From contig CM060734.1 of NCBI GenBank assembly GCA_030704615.1, positions 53,522,042-53,586,041 on the forward strand: 64,000 nucleotides of DNA, read 5' to 3'. Positions 42,321 through 53,202 of the stretch are shown here, in pieces. The first letter of the stretch is position 1. Each line of letters starts with the position of its first letter. The stretch is from Takakia lepidozioides. Its lineage: Eukaryota > Streptophyta > Takakiopsida > Takakiales > Takakiaceae. A program made the position numbers and the translations under genes. The notes below the pieces were generated by a model. It was not told the origin of the DNA. It ran no database searches and was given only the letters and a program-made list of their open reading frames with translations.

Positions 42321-42839
42321 ATGGAAAGCCTCGCATCATCTGCCGGCATCGCGTCTGATGGGGTGACACTTCGGAAATTCAGCAATGAGGATGTGAAGTA
42401 CATGCTGACCTGGTATGGAGACGATAAGTTTACAACAACAAGCACGTGTGACAGTCTTCAGTCTGAGGAAGAAGCCCGTGAGTATTTCAGTTCTGTAATT
42501 GATCCCCATCCTTGGTTCAAAGCAATTTGTGTTGATGGCATTCCAGCAGGGTCCATTTGCCTCAGCATTGCCGAGGGAGTTCGTTGTCTCCGGTCTGATT
42601 GAGCTACCTCATTGCTAAAAAGTATCTGGGCCGAGCGATTACAACGCATGCGACGAAGACGGCTTTGTATTGAGAGTGCTGGAAAATGGGCCGCTCTACT
42701 CAACAATTTTATCATAAAGAGAGGCGCTCTTCTAAATGTATTTATGTTTGATATCTGGGAAACTCCAGATGAACACAGAGTGCCTCTGAGCCTTAGTGAC
42801 TGCACATACCCACCAATTGCGAACCAATCAGTGCAGTGA
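42321..42839 (+). pseudogene. Decayed GNAT-type N-acetyltransferase gene
   Basis: ORF 42321-42602 reads GVTLRKFSNEDVKYMLTWYG, then FFSSVIDPHPWFKAICVDGI-like sequence and AGSICLS. This matches plant RimJ/RimL-like GNAT proteins (pattern LRPF, SDxDD, HPWYRAICLDG, GSISV). After a stop at 42599 another frame continues with LSYLIAKKYLGRAITTHATK, the acetyl-CoA-binding region (the family has R/Q-GxGxxT), itself degraded. The C-terminal part resembles FIIKRGALLNVFMFD. Family members acetylate amino groups with acetyl-CoA. At least two frame breaks and the changed CoA loop show a pseudogene, possibly processed because no intron is visible. Confidence 0.65.
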
Positions 42840-42844
42840 AGCAT

Positions 42845-43764
42845 ATCAGGTTGAAGTGAGTGCTAATCATCCATACTCCAAACAGGGAACTTTAATTAGT
42901 GCACATTGCATGACACAAGGTTTATAGTGCGAAGTAAAAGCTGCCTATTCCAGGACAGCCATCCCTTGTTGAGGATGAGAAATGCTAGGCAGCATATCTG
43001 CATGAGGCTTTCTATGTTAGAGAAAATAGTTTTTTGGGGCCTTTTGTTGAGGGCCCCATTGTTTCTTCCAACAGACACATTATGAAGTTTGTTGCAGCCT
43101 TGTTTGTTTGCTTGTTTCTAGAAGGATATGATGCTTTCCTAACCCAGATTTTGGGTGGTATTTTGTCAATGTGGGCTTTGTTGAGTTTTGCAATGGTTGC
43201 TGAGGCTGCACCAGAACTAATGCATCTTTATGCTAACTAAAAACTGTTTATTTACTAAAATCCAAAAGCTGCGCAAGAGCTGAAGTTTATATATAAGGGC
43301 TGACCAATCTCAGATTTTCCTCTTTCTCCCTTGTTCCTACTTTTCTCTTCATAGCTGACCTCCAATTGCAGTTGTGCTTTATTGAGGCCTCCTGTCATTT
43401 GAGGATTCCAGATGCAAGTGTCTGGGCTGTCAAGTGTGTGATAGTTGCCTGCCCTCTGGATAATGCAAAGCAGCCATGTCTATAATGTGGCTGCACATTA
43501 CCACATATGTACTAGATAATGCACTGTAGGAGGGGCATTCTGATGGATGAACTTGGGGAGGTGGTGTCCATTTTCTGGTCACATTGCTGCGGCTCGCCAG
43601 CCTTGCATAGCTAGGTCTGAGATGGGATATTGATTGATCGCAATCCTCTGTAGAAACTATGGCCAATCCATACTGATATTCTACATTGTGGGTGGTTTTG
43701 CACCATCCATTTCCAGCTGTGGTAAACGAGTCTTGTTTTGTGGGGGAGTTGTAATGTGCATTGA
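42845..43764. other. No gene recognised
   Basis: A 68-codon ORF at 43034-43240 has a hydrophobic stretch but no known relative. The remainder is without features. Confidence 0.5.
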
Positions 43765-43942
43765 TCCGACATTACCTGACTACAGACACAAGCAGCACAC
43801 ACAAGAGGTCCGTTTGGGTTCATGGTCAGTCAAATCCTCTGTGGGTCATGACACAAGGTCGAGGACAATGTGGTGAGGGGACCTTCTTCTACGACCTATT
43901 TCAGCGTGTTTTTCCCTCTCATCAGACTCGGCCCTGATTTTG

Positions 43943-44040
43943 CAGCACGGAGCAGAGCTGGCATGAGTTTTTTACAGATCCTTCACGAGGGTGGGACAAT
44001 CGCAATTGCAAGGTGTGGCTTTTTCTTAATGTAGGATGTG
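43943..44040 (+). pseudogene. OSB-like motif copy 2
   Basis: Reads ELWHEFFTDPSR, then (Gly for Trp) WDNRN and KVWLFLNV. The run Leu-Trp, Phe-Phe, Pro-Ser, Trp-Asp-Asn-Arg is the core of OSB PDF motifs, which contribute ssDNA binding in mitochondria and plastids. It lacks the rest of an OSB gene (no OB-fold domain seen). Confidence 0.5.
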
Positions 44041-44351
44041 AAGAAGTTTGTCCATCCTGCAAATGTGGGCTTTTGGTTCCTGTTAGTACCATGATTTGGT
44101 ATTCTTCCTGATGTTTACAAGGTTTTTGGGAGAGTCAGCTTGGTCTTAGCTGCACCGTGGTGGTTCTCATGGACAATCCGACATTACCTGACTACAGATA
44201 CAAGCAGCACACACAAGAGGTCCGTTTGGGTTCATGGTCAGTCAAATCCTCCGTGGTTCATGACACAAGGTCGAGGGCAATGTGGTGAGGCACCTTCTTC
44301 GACCAGTTTCAGCCTGTTTTGCCCTCTCATCAGACTCCGCCCTGAATTTGC

Positions 44352-44450
44352 AGCACGGAGCAAAGCTGGCATGAGTTTTTTTCAGATCCATCACGATGGT
44401 GGGACAACCGCAATCAGCAGGTGTGGCTTTTTCTTAATGTACGATGTGAA
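44352..44450 (+). pseudogene. OSB-like motif copy 3
   Basis: Reads KLAWHEFF-type sequence with DPSRWWDNRNQQVWLFLNV, the least damaged of the copies with the KV/QV end. It is followed by the same cysteine-containing tail as the other copies. Confidence 0.5.
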
Positions 44451-44645
44451 GAAGTTGTCCATCCTGCAAATGTGGGCTCTTGGCTCCTGTTAGTACCATG
44501 ATTTGGTATACTTCCTGATGTTTACAAGGTTCTTGGGAGAGTCAGGTGTGTGGGTCTATGTGTTGGTGGATCTATGGTGGTTTTGGAGTGATTTTGACAT
44601 GTGTCTGCCAATGTGGCAACAGGTGTTACAGAAAAACAGATAACT

Positions 44646-44720
44646 TAGACGAGGAGAAGCTCTGGAATGAACACGTTTCCGACCCCAGTCAATGGTGGAA
44701 CAATCTAGGCGAAAAGGTGA
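44646..44720 (+). pseudogene. OSB-like motif copy 4
   Basis: EEKLWNEHVSDPSQWWNNLG then EKVKA. This is a distinct subtype from copies 1-3 and related to copy 5. It lies within ORF 44546-44956, of which the remainder is unrecognised. Confidence 0.5.
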
Positions 44721-44749
44721 AGGCATTTCTACTGCTCTTTTGTTCCATG

Positions 44750-45982
44750 TGGTCTATGGCTTTTCAGATGTCAGGTTCATTTCAATTCAGTTTCATGGGT
44801 TGTCTTATATTTTGGACTTCATTGTGTCCCTCTTCTTCCTTGTTTATGGGCAAATACAAATATAGTAATACCAGAAGTGGGGCTGGGTTGAGACCTGCAT
44901 CCTCCAAATGCTCCATGGGCACATCAATTGTTGTTAGCAGTAATTGCAGCAATTAAGACTTTGTCCCTTGCGTGCTCTCGCTTTAGGAGGCGTGTCCCTT
45001 GTTTTGTGATACATGTTGTGATGGATGTCATATCTGGTTCACAGAAACTTCAAGAAAGGAGTCGCATCCGGAAGAAGGCATTGCAAAAGGGCATTGAGGA
45101 AGTGGGTTGGCCTCACAGAAGAGCCAGCTATGATTTGGGTTATATTATTTTAGCTTTCTTGACATGGATTACAGGGTGTAGCCAGAAAACTCTTTTTCCT
45201 GAACTGGGGTGCCTTTGGGTATGTAGAAACCAGGATTCTTGTCACTATGCAATGGTGGCATGGTTGATTCTTATTGCTTTTGGAGGACTTAGATTATCGA
45301 GGGTTGTGTTAGAGAGAGGTCACTTTGTGCCATTAAGGGAGAAGATTTGAATTTTTTTGGACAACATTGAATGAAGATTTCTCTATGTATGGGTGATGCA
45401 GGCATGGAAGTTCAGGAAGTCGGAAATCTGCCTGCATCCTGGGCCATTGAGTCTCCAGAGCCACCGCCAAAAAGTCCAAAGAAAGTTCAGAGTAACAGTG
45501 GGTAGAATGAAACCAGTTTCAGATTGTCTGCTTGCCTTTCCCTTGCTGAAGTTATTAGATCTCTTCTTTTCTCTCTTTGGCCACAAGGATATGGCAGGCA
45601 GTCCAGTGAGCACTGCATCTCTCTCTCTTGTTCTGAGCTCTTTGTTACTAAGCAAGTCAGCATAGGAACTAGTGTGATAAGTATGGTTGGGGTGTTTGCT
45701 GGAAGAGTTCTAGGCTGTCATTGTCAGCTGCTAGCAGCAGGGAAAGGATGTATGCATGATTTGTGTAGGCATGAATAGCTGAAGGAGCAGGGATAGTGTG
45801 TGGGTTCAGATTCATCCAAGAGGGCCAGATTTCAGACTCCAGATGACCTATGATTCCCTGTGGAAGGATAGCTACAAGAAACCTGCATGGGTAGACGGTC
45901 ATGGGTAGATGGTAGATAGTTTGGAGTGACTTTGACATGACACTGCCAAAGTGACAATAGGAAAGTATCCAGAAACAGGTAA
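44750..45982. other. Unrecognised ORFs between motif copies 4 and 5
   Basis: ORFs at 44928-45350 (140 codons) and around 45393-45665 are open but have no recognised domain. GGTCTGTTTAGCA-like plant intron composition suggests intronic or intergenic DNA of a decayed OSB-like gene. Confidence 0.35.
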
Positions 45983-46045
45983 CAGCAAGCTGTGGATGAA
46001 TGCTTTTCTGACCCCAGTCAGTGGTGGGACAACTGAGGGAAAAAG
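45983..46045 (+). pseudogene. OSB-like motif copy 5
   Basis: ECFSDPSQWWDN followed by a stop, then GKKVNA. It resembles copy 4 in motif and in the preceding sequence (TTTGACATG-ACTGCCAAWGTG), so copies 4 and 5 are an old duplication. Confidence 0.5.
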
Positions 46046-46127
46046 GTGAATGCCTATTAGTTTACAAAGAGTAGCAGGCGCAATTCAGCATAAGCACTAA
46101 GGCAAACTCTCCTTCCCTGCAAGGGGT

Positions 46128-47086
46128 GTGTTGTGGTATCTTGTGGTATCTTGTGTTTTGGTATCCGGTATCATTGGGTGCATACCTGGTCTAAGTTGCA
46201 AGCCTTCAACCCAAGTGCTTGCCCTGATGGAAGAGGCGGAATATACTCCACTCCTCCCCCAATCTCAGCAATTTGGACTCATGAAGAATGGCTGGAAGCC
46301 CCTGGAGGAAGTCACAACATGCAGATCCAAAACCAGGATACCTTATTCAATGGTTTTCAATTGCTAAAAGCTCACCTGGACTCAGAGGTAGAAGAATAGA
46401 ACCACCGCATAGAAATCCAAAGAACAAGGGATTACATCAGTGGAGTCAGAATTCCAGAGAGCTCCTCAACATAAACAGATTCGCAAGTGGATTCATCACT
46501 GGAAACAACGAAGGGCATTAAGGAGGACTTGGCAACAACTGTGAGCACCCTGCACATTCCCTGCCACCCACTATTGAAAACAATCACCTCAATCCGAACG
46601 ACACTACTCTGCCCTCGTATTTTCACCTCACTCTCAACTTCCATCAAACCAGGTTCTCTTCTCACCTTCCCCCCGTCTTTTTTTCCAGGTCCTGGCCAGA
46701 GAAGTAACTAGTGTTGGCTGTTGTGTGGCAAAAAAAGACAGATCTCAGGGAAGAAAAATAGACTCTCCCTCCCAGCCTTTGACCTACGTCACCTCACTCC
46801 ATCGGGTGCCTTACCTTCTAAGCAGTATCCAATTTTTCAAAACCTATGCTCGGCACCGTTTTTCCCCAAAGATGTCATCATTCAGTCAGTAACCATAGAA
46901 ACTCTACCAGCAGACCAGTTTCAAGCACTGCCCCCAAGCATGGACCAGCAACAGCTCAGGGGAATCATGATTCAAATCTGTAAGAAAACCCCAAAACCAC
47001 CCGTCAACTTTGCCTGGGTTAACTCTCTTCCCCCCGGGACAGAATTATCAAATTCTTCTTCCACGACAATCGGCCATCAAATGTGA
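46128..47086 (+). other. Possible 5' region or ORF1 of the LINE downstream
   Basis: Overlapping short ORFs (46128-46399, 46487-46711, 46721-47086) with no recognised domain end 30 bp before the endonuclease ORF. Composition and position fit a decayed LINE ORF1, without motif support. Confidence 0.3.
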
Positions 47087-47116
47087 CTCCTTGTCCCAGC
47101 CTACCTTCTCTGCTCG

Positions 47117-47767
47117 ATGATACTTAACCTCCATTCCTGGAATATCAGGGGGCTAGGGGCAGACCCAGCATCCCTCAAGCGCCTGACGATCAAGACTTGG
47201 TTGGCTCACTTCCTCGGAAATGAATCAATCATTCTGCTTCAGGAGCATAAACTCGACCAACTCAAAATAGATAGCCTCACTGACTACATGTGGCCTATGG
47301 CAAACGCTTTATGGAAACCTACCTCTGAAGGGACAAAGGGGGGAACATCAATTTTACTCTCCCCTTCCCTCCAACCCTTCCTATCCAATGAATCCATTTG
47401 GCTTCCGGGTAGACTGCAATTCTGCTCTACCTCCCTTCCCACAGGTACCATTGGGATAGTTATTAGTCTACGCTCCAAACTCTGCGACAGAGAGAACTCA
47501 ATTCTGGGCTGTACTTAATTCCAGAATGTGGGATCAACCATCTATAGATAGTTGGATAATCGCAGGCGATTTTAATATGGTTGAATCTATTGAAGACAGA
47601 AGAGGTGCAGGGGCATTCAACCCTAACCCTGATGAACTGGACCAATGGAATGCTTGCACTATCTCTCACAGCCTTGCAGAGGCAGCTCCAATCTTTGGGC
47701 AGACATCGAACATCAAATTTACCTGGACCAATAACAGGTCCCATGGGAGGGCCACTCTTCTTACCAG
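47117..47767 (+). pseudogene. LINE (L1-type) ORF2 endonuclease, first part
   Basis: NLHSWNIRGLGADPASLKRL is the start of an APE-type endonuclease. IILLQEHKLD follows, then (after a frame break near 47515) SWIIAGDFNMVESIEDRRGA and IKFTWTNNRSHGRATLLTR. In LINEs this domain nicks target DNA to prime reverse transcription. The frame is interrupted at about 47768 by foreign sequence and resumes at about 48080. Confidence 0.88.
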
Positions 47768-48079
47768 GCAGAGGTGGCTGCCACTGATATAAAGTGGAAG
47801 GAGCAGTCTTGGCGAAGTTAAAGTATTTTGTCCAATTGTACTGTTCACCAACCTGCCTTCTAGTCTCAGCAGCTCTGTCACTCATGTGAGAGAGGTGGGC
47901 AGTGGCGCAACCAGCTGGTAATGAAGCAGAGTTAAGCTGCACCTTGTGGGGTGGGGATGTGCCACTAGCAAGCCACATGATGTTCTCAACTACATCAATT
48001 TTAGCCCCTGCAGCACACATCCAGTCCAAGCCCAAAAGCAATTGTTCGCCAATGGTAACCATACAAGTCAACATAACAG
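47768..48079 (-). pseudogene. LTR-retroelement protease fragment inserted in the LINE endonuclease
   Basis: On the minus strand MVTIGEQLLLGLDWMCAAGA, then KIDVVENIMWLA resembles the end of gypsy-type protease domains (pattern IILGxDWL, then KAVIDC, then IxL). The segment is about 310 bp, has no terminal repeats and is unrelated to elements A, C and D. No clear target duplication is visible at its borders. Confidence 0.55.
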
Positions 48080-48714
48080 ACTTATACATTTCTCTAGATC
48101 TGGTTCAACAATCCAAAAGGCAGCCACAAGAACCTATCCCATTAGGGTTTGATCATGCACCTGTTTCGATGTCCCTCTCTTTTCAGGACTCTCGTCGTCG
48201 AGGCCGAGGCCTCTATAAGATCAACAACCTCTTGCTGAAATTACCTTCATTCAAACAGGGGTTGCTGCAAGCATGGGCTCAAGCAGGGAATGACAATCAA
48301 AACCCAACGGACAGATTTATGACCAAATTGAGAGCAGTAAATGTTGAAAGCCAAAAAATGAGCCAATCATTGGCTATCATTCGAAAGAGGAAGGTGGCTG
48401 CTTTGACAAAATGTCTTAAGGTTTGCCAATCTAGATTGGAATCCACCCGCTGTGATGGGTACCTATGTGGAAGCCAAATGCAACTTACACATACACTACA
48501 AAATCCAGGAGCGAAAATGGAAACTCCGTCAACGAAAGGCGAGAAGATGACAAAATACTTCTTCGCTAAGACAAGGCTAAGGAGAGCCAACCAATCCTTA
48601 TCAGAGCTATGTGATCAAGCTTCAGGTGTCACAGCGACCACACCCAAAGCCATGGCAGAGATGTCTAGTAAACACTTCCAGCTTCTTTTTCGCTATATAA
48701 GCAGTTTCTCTTAA
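48080..48714 (+). pseudogene. LINE (L1-type) ORF2, second part
   Basis: The frame resumes with LYISLDLVQQSKR, then the endonuclease C-terminal GFDHAPVSMSLSF (family SDHxP), and the linker to RT ending with KMTKYFFAKTRLRRANQSLS. It stops at 48714 before the RT fingers, so RT is missing (3' truncated or rearranged). Confidence 0.85.
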
Positions 48715-48754
48715 AGACACCCCCGTTCCAGTAACCGACCCTAATTCCAGGCTG

Positions 48755-49245
48755 ACCGATTAAGCCATAGTCGGCACAGATTATTAGTACAGGCTAAATG
48801 CATGAACCGCTTTCCCCTTTCCGATGGCATAGTCGTTGCCGACTATGCCACATTTTTCATGTACCCAGTCATGTGACCGAACCAAGATACCCGATATGGA
48901 ATTACCAGTCAGTGAAAATGTTCCAATGCCATATAGTCATTGCAGACTGTGTGAATCCAACAATGTTGCAAATTATGCTGACGTGAGCGAATGATGCTGT
49001 GAGGAACCACCAAAAGCTACATTTACGGATGACGGGTGCAATAGTCGTTGCAGACTATATCGTTTAAGTTCACTTGTGCTTAATTCGACAATGTACCAAA
49101 CCGTCGAGTGGAAGCCGTTGTACGGAAACCATGATGTGCTCAGGTGAGCGGAGGAAGATGCAAGTAACCCACTTGGTTAAAATGTAGCCTAGCGAAAACT
49201 ACACGTTCGATAGATGTAGTGCAATAGTCGATGCCGACTCTGACA
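48755..49245. repeat. Palindrome family II, first cluster
   Basis: Short inverted repeats of type ATAGTCG-TTGC-CGACTAT at about 48769 (half), 48829-48852 (best copy, GGCATAGTCG / CGACTATGCC with 4-nt centre), 48938, 49050 and 49226. Spacing is 60-175 bp. The DNA between them has no recognised gene. Confidence 0.75.
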
Positions 49246-49392
49246 CCAGGTTTGCTCACGTGAGTGGCATCACATAAGTGCATATCACAATACATTGTGT
49301 AGAGAAACCGAAGACTTACATTGCAAACATATGCTCCCAATTGGTAGTATCGGTATGTCCACCATAACAGCTAGCTTTCCAGCGCAGGAACA

Positions 49393-51686
49393 TCATCTCT
49401 CGCACGGCACTGGAGGAGGACCACCAGGCACGGATCGCCACAAATGACACCTTTGCTTCCGCCTCAGAACTTGCTGCTCTCCATTTTGTACACAAGTGAA
49501 TGTGTGTTTTCTGAAGGTCCTGCGATATGTATTTTTTCGTCTATTTGTCCAAGCTCTAGCCCCAATGGAAGCCACATGTCCTTTCTCGATCGGGCATAGG
49601 TTCCCCCCCTCCATACACCAAACGCACAGCAGCCCAGTTCGCATTTGCATTGTCGGCCATGAATCCTCGAAAATGTGGTTGGCCCTTCCCTGCTCTTCGC
49701 ATCTGATCGATGATGCATTCCCACATGATTACTTGTGATGTTGTATCCTCTGATTTCATTTCACAAATTGCGATTGTCATAAGCTTCCGGTAATTCGGAT
49801 GGTACACGTGACACGCCATTGTGCTCTAGCCGTGTATTCGTTTGACGTTGTCGAACATAATCCAACTCGACCCCAGCTCACCACTGGGCCGCATCTTGTC
49901 CACCAAATGCACTCCACAGCCTTTACCAACAGATGACATCTTGAAGATAAAACATCTCTCATCCACACTCCCTTGACCGGGGAAACGGCTCCCTTGGATA
50001 TAGTCGTACCCGCTCCAACTTTTCATTGTCATTGACGCTTCTACATCGCTCCCAATCCCCATTGCCGCTTTTGTCTTCTGTGTCTCGTAACGAACACCTT
50101 ATCTGCTCACTGCACCCACTTCCTCCATGAGCTCCTCGAATTGTTCATCAGATAGCTTCCAACTCTCCGTTGCACCAGGAGATAACACCTTCTCCATGTC
50201 GATTGATTCAGCAACAAAAAGCTGGAGTGTTTTGGGCCTGGCTGAGGGTGACCTTTGGATCTCTTCTGCAATTGCACTTTTTGCCTTTGCTGCTGCTTCC
50301 CGACATAGCCCAAGTGCAGAGGGGTGTGAGGGGTTCCCAACATGGACGGCTGCTCTGGTCATTGTTGGTGGACCAAGGACGTAAAACATTTTGGCTGGGC
50401 AAATGTGCATGCACGTGGGTGCATGATTGCACACTACGCATACAAATGTGTTTGGTGGAACTTGGCTCTATGGCTTGAATTGACGTCGGAGTGTCCCAAC
50501 CAGTGCATCTCATTGTGCTTTCCCTCCCTTATGAAGAATGGGCACGTTCCCCGGACGCACCTCAAAGCTCCAGTTTGAACAGTAAACATATCTGTCATGT
50601 GAAAGTTGGTCAGTACTTGACTACGATCTATGCACTTCGTGGACAAACAATGTACCCTATGTAAGTCTGGACCGACTTAAACAAGTCATAGGGCGATGAC
50701 CATAACTGCAAATGGAAACCTCACCTCACAGCGCCGCCTTTTGAACCTATGAGCGGGAGCTTTATGTTGGTTGTTTTTGTGACCGTCCATGGATTCCCGT
50801 CGTACTTGCGGTCCATGCCGTCAAACTGGCCAGTTGGGGATGTGTTCGATGTCGGGGGCAACTCATACACAACATCACCGTCCACGATCCGCGGCAAGCA
50901 TTTCACCTTCTTCGCTTCTGCAATTTCAAAATTTATCCTTCCAAGCTGCAATTTGGAGTCTAGGTGTAGAAGCTTTAGCACATCCAGTATAGATTGCACG
51001 GGCTATGCGAATTTAGCCTTGTTGCCCATAAACTCCTCTCGACGCAATTTCTATGGAGGTGAAGCAGATTTTCCCGGAGTGCTCTCCCGCCTTCCACTAC
51101 TGGATCTTCTAACCACACATTCCTCACTGTCGCCACTTGAAAGCTCAATGCTCTCAACTTTGACCACATTAGCACCCCGGACGGAAGCCAGAGTAGGATA
51201 CTCATGAGTGGTCGACAACCTGTATGTTGTTGCACGGACACCAAATACTTTGTATACGACCTCACCTGTAAATGGCAGAACCCATGACTTGTTCCCGGGG
51301 TCTCGAACTGGATCCAAGATACGGGTTTTGGTGACGCCCCCTTCACTCATGTCCTCCTCCTCAACAACAAAGGAGAGAGGGTCCAGATCATTAAACCTTC
51401 CAAGTATTACTTTGTCAAGTAGAAACATCTGATCTCCCTGTGCCTTCACCTTAACAAGATCAGAGGAAGGTGGACATTGCAGCCTTACGATCCATTCTAT
51501 GTTTGGCTGCTTCGAACCTGTGCCGCAGTCCGGGACTCGAATGTACAAAATAGAGTACTCTGCCAAATGCGCCCAACGTGTGAGCATTAAGGCAGATGAG
51601 GAGCAGATGAGCTGGTGCAAGCATGCAATGCATCTTTTGGACTTCCTAATGAACTGTACGTCAACAACGGTAAGAAATAAAAGCAA
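49393..51686 (-). pseudogene. Decayed transposase-like gene (possibly MULE-related)
   Basis: Minus-strand pieces in order: 51686-51051 (211 open codons, GNKSWVLPFTGEVVYKVFGV), 50999-50721, then a Cys/His block CNHAPTCMHICPAKMFYVLG (about 50420). Then come WSGYDYIQGSRFPGQGSVDE (about 50020), MACHVYHPNYRKLMTIAICE (49819), FRGFMADNANANWAAVRLVY, then ERTCGFHWG and two TAG where Gln would fit, SLDK and TKKYISQDLQ. The blocks with Asp in FMADNANANW and the FHW end look like the catalytic part of a transposase. I recall similar proteins from mosses and streptophyte algae, but cannot verify this. Multiple stops show that it is dead. Confidence 0.5.
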
Positions 51687-51829
51687 AAGGAATATTTAAT
51701 GGATGAGAGGTCGGATGAAAACCATCAGCGCACCAACTGGCAGCAGCACGTTCAGCTGGCAATGGCTATTTCGAAGCAAGCATTGACCTCCTCTTCATCT
51801 GAATTAGTGCTACGCGAAAGTGGAATGGC

Positions 51830-52525
51830 TTATTGTCGTTGCCGACCACGACTATTTCAATGGCATGTACATTGTGAAATAGGAGTGGGGACAGTTTTTC
51901 TTCCGTAGTCAGCACCGACTTCATCCAGTTTAAATAAATTCCGACGACAGATCTGCCAGATTTCCATTGAATTTGAAGACACATCGGGATAGTCGTTGGC
52001 GACTATTACAGTAAATGTTGAAATTGGCCAACACATCGGCCAATGTCGCTGCGGATGTTCATTTCACGTAGTTCATTTTCGCTAATTGGCTTGCAAACGG
52101 GAAAGTCGTTGGCAACTATTGGTTATATCGTCAACCTCTTTCCAAATTTGCACTGTAGTCGCTGCCGACTTCCTTATGTACGCACATTTTTTCCTTAACA
52201 CTTTCTTTTTTGCATTTAATGTGCTTGTAGTCGGCACCGACCTTCAATTTTCCGGAAATGTGCACATTCCATATGACATATTCCTCGATACTGGGCTGTA
52301 AATTGAAGTATTTTCCGCATTGTGAGGGTGTAGTCGGCCCCGACTACGAAAATTGGCGTATGTTGTGGCGGATTGCGCCGAATGAAGGTAGTCAATGAAA
52401 TCGAAGTCAGCACCGACCTTATGGAATTCTTGAAATTCGTAGGTATGCACAGAGTTCAAGACAGTGAACAGTTGTTCATCTTCAATGCGATTACATTGTA
52501 TGGTCGACGCCGACCAATTCTTCCG
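51830..52525. repeat. Palindrome family II, second cluster
   Basis: About nine copies: 51832, 51905, 51990 (ATAGTCGTTGGCGACTAT), 52107, 52150, 52226 (AGTCGGCACCGAC), 52331 (TAGTCGGCCCCGACTA), 52403 and 52500 (GGTCGACGCCGACC). Centres vary between TTGC, GGCACC and GGCCCC types. Spacing is 40-115 bp with AT-rich sequence between. Confidence 0.75.
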
Positions 52526-53110
52526 GAAGGCATTTGCCGGGCTGTGTGGTTGCCAATCGATCATTCACTTCCAAAATACGCGCAATCTGACGCATATTTT
52601 CTGCTCCTCCTGAAACTTCCACGACCCTGCAAAGGACATTAAGAGTCACGGATATTGTGTTCGGATATTGTGGCCGGATATTCTAGTTTGCCCAATACGC
52701 CTTGCATATGGATGGATGCGGTCTCGAGGAGTTGATGAGGGGGGCTGCTATTTCATGAGCCATGAGCCATGAGCGGCATGAGCCATGAGCAGAGTCGTAA
52801 GTGTCGAAAAAAACATGAGTAGGACTATTTTCCGGAAATGAGTGTCCGCGGGAATAGGGTTTAGGGTGTCACGGTCATAGGGGGAGAAGGACCTCCCGAT
52901 GAAGGAGGTTCGGCAATGTTTTTTAGAATTACATATTGAAAGACAATGTTTCGCGAATGGTAGGGTGGTACTGCTCTGTACAATGGGGGCCCATTTCAGC
53001 CTACCAGCCACTTGCAAAATCCACCCACACTCCCAATCCCAAACGAAATGAGGAATGATGCATTCTTGGAACGATGGATACAGAATAGAACAAAAAGAGG
53101 GCACAATGGG
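52526..53110. other. No gene recognised; short CATGAGC repeat
   Basis: Includes a microsatellite-like CATGAGC/CATGAGCCATGAG run at about 52755-52797 and otherwise unremarkable sequence. Confidence 0.5.
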
Positions 53111-53113
53111 GTT

Positions 53114-53119
53114 TTTATT
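53114..53119 (-). terminator. Poly(A) signal of the 53203-53766 gene
   Basis: On the minus strand AATAAA lies about 85 bp after the stop, in GATCAATAAAAACCCCATTG. The paralogous gene has the same context. Confidence 0.6.
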
Positions 53120-53202
53120 GATCCACATGAATTGCATTTGAAGCACGTCTACTGTGCTGATTGTGCAAACAAATCTTTAGCCCTGTGCCTTCTGAATACA
53201 AG

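Larger units (their letters stand above)
43765..44545 (+). repeat. Tandem duplication of an OSB-like exon region, period about 411 bp
   Basis: 43765-44146 and 44176-44545 share CCGACATTACCTGACTACAG, GTCCGTTTGGGTTCATGGTC, the motif copy and GTTTACAAGGTTYTTGGGAG in the same order. Confidence 0.85.
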
